Origin: Neolentinus lepideus HHB14362 ss-1
Taxonomy: Eukaryota; Basidiomycota; Agaricomycetes; Gloeophyllales; Gloeophyllaceae
Direction: 5' to 3'
Assembly: GCA_001632425.1 (NCBI GenBank)
Contig: KV425555.1
Location: 1 to 10,721 of the forward strand
Length of the DNA: 10,721 nt
Shown here: positions 8,272 through 10,721 of the stretch, in pieces
Layout of the letters: each line of letters starts with the position of its first letter
Position numbering within the stretch: the stretch's first letter is position 1
Made by a program: the position numbers and the translations under genes
The notes under the pieces: model-generated
What the model was told of the DNA's origin: nothing
The model's input: only the letters and a program-made list of their open reading frames with translations
Database searches by the model: none

Positions 8272-9380
8272 TACTCAGCGGCAGTCTGAGGTTAGAAGGT
8301 GACGCTATGCACTAGGTAGCACTATGTGCATGGCACTGTGTAGGCACTATATGAGATTCCTCGTACTCAGTGCTGTATGGTCTTCAGTGCTCTATAGGGG
8401 AGTGCTACTTGTAGTTGCTATCTCTAACTTGAAGTATATAGACTCTGGTTAATCTGTCGATACAGCACACGAGGCTGTCTAAGAGAGAGAGACTTGTAAG
8501 GGGTTGCTTACGATCAGCGACACTACGCTGGTATACTTTGTTGCTATCTCTGGGTGCAGTCGGAGGTATGCAAGAGTACCTAAACGCAAGTCGCAAGACA
8601 GATTTGAAAGAAAACTCTGACATGAGACTGAAATCTGAAGAGTGTGGTGAAGATAACTTGTAGTACAAACAGTAGAGTAATGTCTTAAATACAAGAGAGC
8701 GACTGCTCTATGTCTGATTCTATCTACCTACTACTGCGAGTCGTACCTCTTCTCAGCCTCACATCCATATGACTTGTACTGCCTTGCTCCTAATCCACAT
8801 GTGATCCTCAACCAGTACCCCTTGCGACCAAGTCTAGCACGCGCGCCACTCCACGGTTGGGAGCCAGTTGGGTGCATTGTGACTTTGTGTTAGAGTGTGC
8901 CTACTTGATGATCTAGTGGCGGGCTATGCTGCCGATGCTGGCACGATCCTGCCAAAAGAGGGATAAAGGGTGGGGCCACTTTATGGTGCAGCGGTGTTGT
9001 GATAGCCGCAGTCGCACCATGTGTTGATGTGCACTGCACGCATAAGGAAAGTCATGCCAATAGAACTAGCACTCATCCGATGCAATGGCAGGCTGTACGC
9101 CATATGGCAAGGCGCCCTGAGACACTGCCTCGGTTCGGTCCACAGTAACAATGCTGGGCGATGCATGCCGAAATGCTGATGACTCGACTGAATGATGTTC
9201 GGCTGGCCAGGCTACCGAGGAGCCATCCTAAGTGCACCAAGGAGCTGAGAGCCTTGTCGCTGGGGCGTAGGGTCGCTAGTGCACAGAGTACCAACAGTGC
9301 ACTATTGAGTCGCTAAGTCGCTCACCCTAAATTGTGTTTTCTGGGGTCAGAAGCCAACGGGGCCTATCACCCTCCCCTGG
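8272..9380. other. no identifiable gene; CpG content recovers here
   Basis: No reading frame with convincing protein features was found on either strand. The minus strand of about 8880-8281 has an LTR-like look (a TATTTAAG box around 8680 and pyrimidine-rich CTCTCTCTCT downstream), but no second copy or coding region confirms this. 8309-8355 contains four imperfect copies of a GCACTATGTA unit. CpG dinucleotides become frequent from about 8450. Confidence 0.4.
8309..8355 (+). repeat. short imperfect tandem repeat (GCACTATGTA-like, 4 copies)
   Basis: Units GCACTAGGTA, GCACTATGTGCATG, GCACTGTGTAG and GCACTATATGAG follow each other directly. The repeat is diverged and of no evident function. Confidence 0.5.
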
Positions 9381-9450
9381 ACTTTAAAAATGAACTGCCC
9401 TCAGTTCGCTAGCCATCGCTCCTTCGCTCCCTCTGTCGCCCTTCCATTCT
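9381..9450 (+). promoter_or_regulatory. putative promoter: TATA-like box and pyrimidine-rich tract
   Basis: TTTAAAAA at about 9383-9390 lies 90-100 bp before the ATG at 9481. It is followed by a CT-rich stretch (GCTCCTTCGCTCCCTCTGTCG, about 9417-9437). A TATA-like element plus a pyrimidine run just before the start of transcription is typical of filamentous fungal promoters. No factor-specific operator was recognised. Confidence 0.4.
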
Positions 9451-9480
9451 AACTTGCCTATGCTTATTCTTGCTTTCGCT

Positions 9481-10709
9481 ATGTCTGAAGCTGCCTCTTC
9501 CCTTCGCACTGCTATCCAAGAGGTGGCCGATGCTCTAGCACATTGCGACTTTGAGGAGTCCCCTTGTGCTATATGCGCTCGTTGGTCTGGTGGTGAGTTG
9601 ACTTGGTATTCTCCTTGTAGTGTAGTGCTAACACGCATTCTTAGCCTGATGATAGTAGTGTGGTGGTGCGTGCGGCATGGGAGTGGGAATACGCTGTGCT
9701 ATGCCTTGAGCTCCTCCCCGCTGCTGTTGTGGTGGAGCTGCGCTGACAACTTCCTGCTCTACTGTGGGCTCTAGTCATGATGCCGCTGTCGGCCGAAGAG
9801 GTGCCGTCAGTCGAGGAGGAGGGGACTATCACAACTCGATCCAAGAAGGGAAAGGAGAAAGCGGCGGTTGCGGAGAAGCCTCAGATGGAGAAAGTGATGC
9901 GACCTCGTGCCAAACAGGCGTCGCGACAGATAGAGGTGGGCCCGCCAAATGAACATTCGGTGAGTACTTCATACAAATCTTCGCCTTCTCAAAGCTGATC
10001 CTTGCTTGTGTGCTAGTGCGATCGCTGTCATCAGGAAAATGTCAAGCCGAAGGGACTTGGCTTAAATTTCCTTAGGGGACTTAAAGGTGTCTTAGGTGGG
10101 CTTTCGGAGATCTTTCACCACCTTTCGGTGCTTTAGGCGCCGGGACTTGGCTTAATTTTCCTTAAATAAGTCATCCTAAGACCGAAAAAGACCACTAAGC
10201 CCGGATGACATTTTCCTGATGGTGTTGCTAAGGGCTACTCATGTTACTCTCACCTGGACACCATGCCTGCTACCGCTTGCTACTCATGCAAGCTTGCGAG
10301 GAAAGGCTGCTCGCTTTCTGCAGGCATTGTTTCCAATGCTGAGCGACTGCGAGTGGATGCGGAGTGCAACTCTGCACCATCTGGATCGAGAGTGCGTATC
10401 CCCAGAATGCGCATAGAGATAGGTAAGTGTTCTTATGGTTCCCTTTTTCTTGTATTATGTTAACCATTCCTCTTTGTGGCAGTGGAAGAAGAAGGTGATG
10501 TCCCTCCATCATCACCAGAGATAGTGCTGCGATTGCTGGGCGAAGCCTCGGGCAGTGCACTGCCACCACCAAGTACCGCTGTCGCTAACACGCAGGCTCG
10601 TGCTCGCCAGTTGGCAGCACCTAATGCTGTAGTATTAATGTATTACATGTCTAATATTTTAACAAACCCTTATGCAATACCCAGTAATGTTTTAAGCGTA
10701 ATGTATTAA
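9481..10709 (+). CDS. spliced gene or young pseudogene, unknown function, with CX2CX6C cluster
   Basis: Four exons are suggested: 9481-9592, 9645-9959, 10233-10422 and 10483-10709. Introns are GTGAGT...CTAAC...TTAG (52 nt), GTGAGT...CTAAG (273 nt, carrying a MITE) and GTAAGT...TTAAC...GCAG (60 nt). Exon 1 would encode MSEAASSLRTAIQEVADALA followed by HCDFEESPCAICARWSG. It does not join exon 2 in phase, and exon 2 also has a TGA near 9747 after PAAVVVELR, so the long form is broken. From the ATG at 9777 onward the last three exons join in frame into about 199 residues: an acidic start (LSAEEVPSVEEEG), a basic patch (TRSKKGKEKAAVAEK), a cysteine cluster C-X11-C-X2-C-X6-C (ACYSCKLARKGC), then EEEGDVPPSSPEIVLRLLGEA. 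CX2CX6C recalls half of a fungal Zn2Cys6 motif, but the second half is not seen. Such proteins are often multicopy in agaricomycetes (from memory). The terminal 25 residues come from AT-rich DNA that may be an insertion. Confidence 0.5.
10029..10221. mobile_element. MITE-like element within intron 2
   Basis: This 193-bp segment is bounded by perfect 16-bp inverted repeats (CATCAGGAAAATGTCA at 10029-10044 and its complement at 10206-10221). No target duplication longer than 2 bp is evident (GT outside the 16-bp ends, or AT if the ends start at CAGG), so family and exact edges are unsure. Without it the intron would be 80 nt, near normal for a basidiomycete. It contains a 23-bp direct repeat 90 bp apart and a small CACC...GGTG hairpin. 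It has no coding capacity. Confidence 0.75.
10052..10164 (+). repeat. internal direct repeats of the MITE-like element
   Basis: GGGACTTGGCTTAAATTTCC at 10052-10071 and GGGACTTGGCTTAATTTTCC at 10142-10161, each followed by TTA, so 23 bp with one difference and a period of 90 bp. The same GGGACTTGGCTTAA word may be a subterminal transposase-binding motif (inference). Confidence 0.75.
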
Positions 10710-10721
10710 TGCCCCGGGCTG
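10630..10721. other. AT-rich tail, possible edge of another insertion
   Basis: Composition changes abruptly from GC-rich exon to AT-rich DNA after GCACCTAATGCTG. The words ATTAATGTATTAC (10636-10648) and GTAATGTATTAATGC (about 10697-10711) are loosely inverted copies. This may be a small insertion that now supplies the C terminus of the gene upstream, or a terminator region. Confidence 0.25.

Noticed and set aside
8281..8880. Possible solo LTR on the minus strand with a TATTTAAG box
   Set aside because: No second copy, no convincing TG...CA ends and no target duplication are visible in the window.
8405..9294. Several 60-87 codon minus-strand open frames
   Set aside because: They overlap one another in different frames, and no domain or codon pattern was recognised.

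Overview
The window looks like a piece of a filamentous basidiomycete (Agaricomycete-like) genome, mostly made of broken transposable elements. This rests on three things. The copia-type Gag-Pol protein style (DTGATSHM protease, PPGHKAI / LLYGLKQAG reverse transcriptase motifs) is common in mushroom-forming fungi. The introns at the right end are short (52 and 60 nt), with GTGAGT/GTAAGT donors and CTAAC/TTAAC branch sites. The transposon part is nearly free of CpG while the right end is not (2 CpG in 5401-6000 against 29 in 9001-9600, counted by eye). The species cannot be named from the sequence.

Left (1-2263, minus strand): the 5' half of a Ty1/copia retrotransposon. Read from right to left it has a 5' LTR (2024-2263), a primer-binding site that matches the anticodon loop of initiator tRNA-Met (2012-2023), an untranslated leader, and gag-protease-pre-integrase coding sequence (1645-91) with one frameshift. 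It stops abruptly near 91, before the integrase core. 2264-3600 has no recognisable gene.

Middle (3729-6967, plus strand): the 3' half of a related copia element. It holds the linker before RT, RT, RNase H, a G-rich polypurine tract and a partial 3' LTR homologous to the LTR on the left. It is dead: one frameshift, two in-frame stops, and Asp-to-Asn changes at RT and RNase H catalytic positions. Its RT is split by a 1,138-bp non-autonomous DNA transposon (4195-5332) with 67-bp terminal inverted repeats and a 7-8 bp target-site duplication. This insertion is the clearest discrete finding in the window.

Right-middle (7044-8271, minus strand): a second, shorter gag-protease fragment of the same copia family (7044-7500). 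It is joined abruptly to a decayed, unrecognised coding region (7507-8271). 8272-9380 has no identifiable gene.

Right (9380-10721, plus strand): a CpG-normal region with a promoter-like TATA plus pyrimidine tract and a spliced gene or young pseudogene of unknown function. Its later exons join in frame to give about 199 residues with a CX2CX6C cluster. A 193-bp MITE-like element (10029-10221) sits inside its second intron and accounts for that intron's unusual length.
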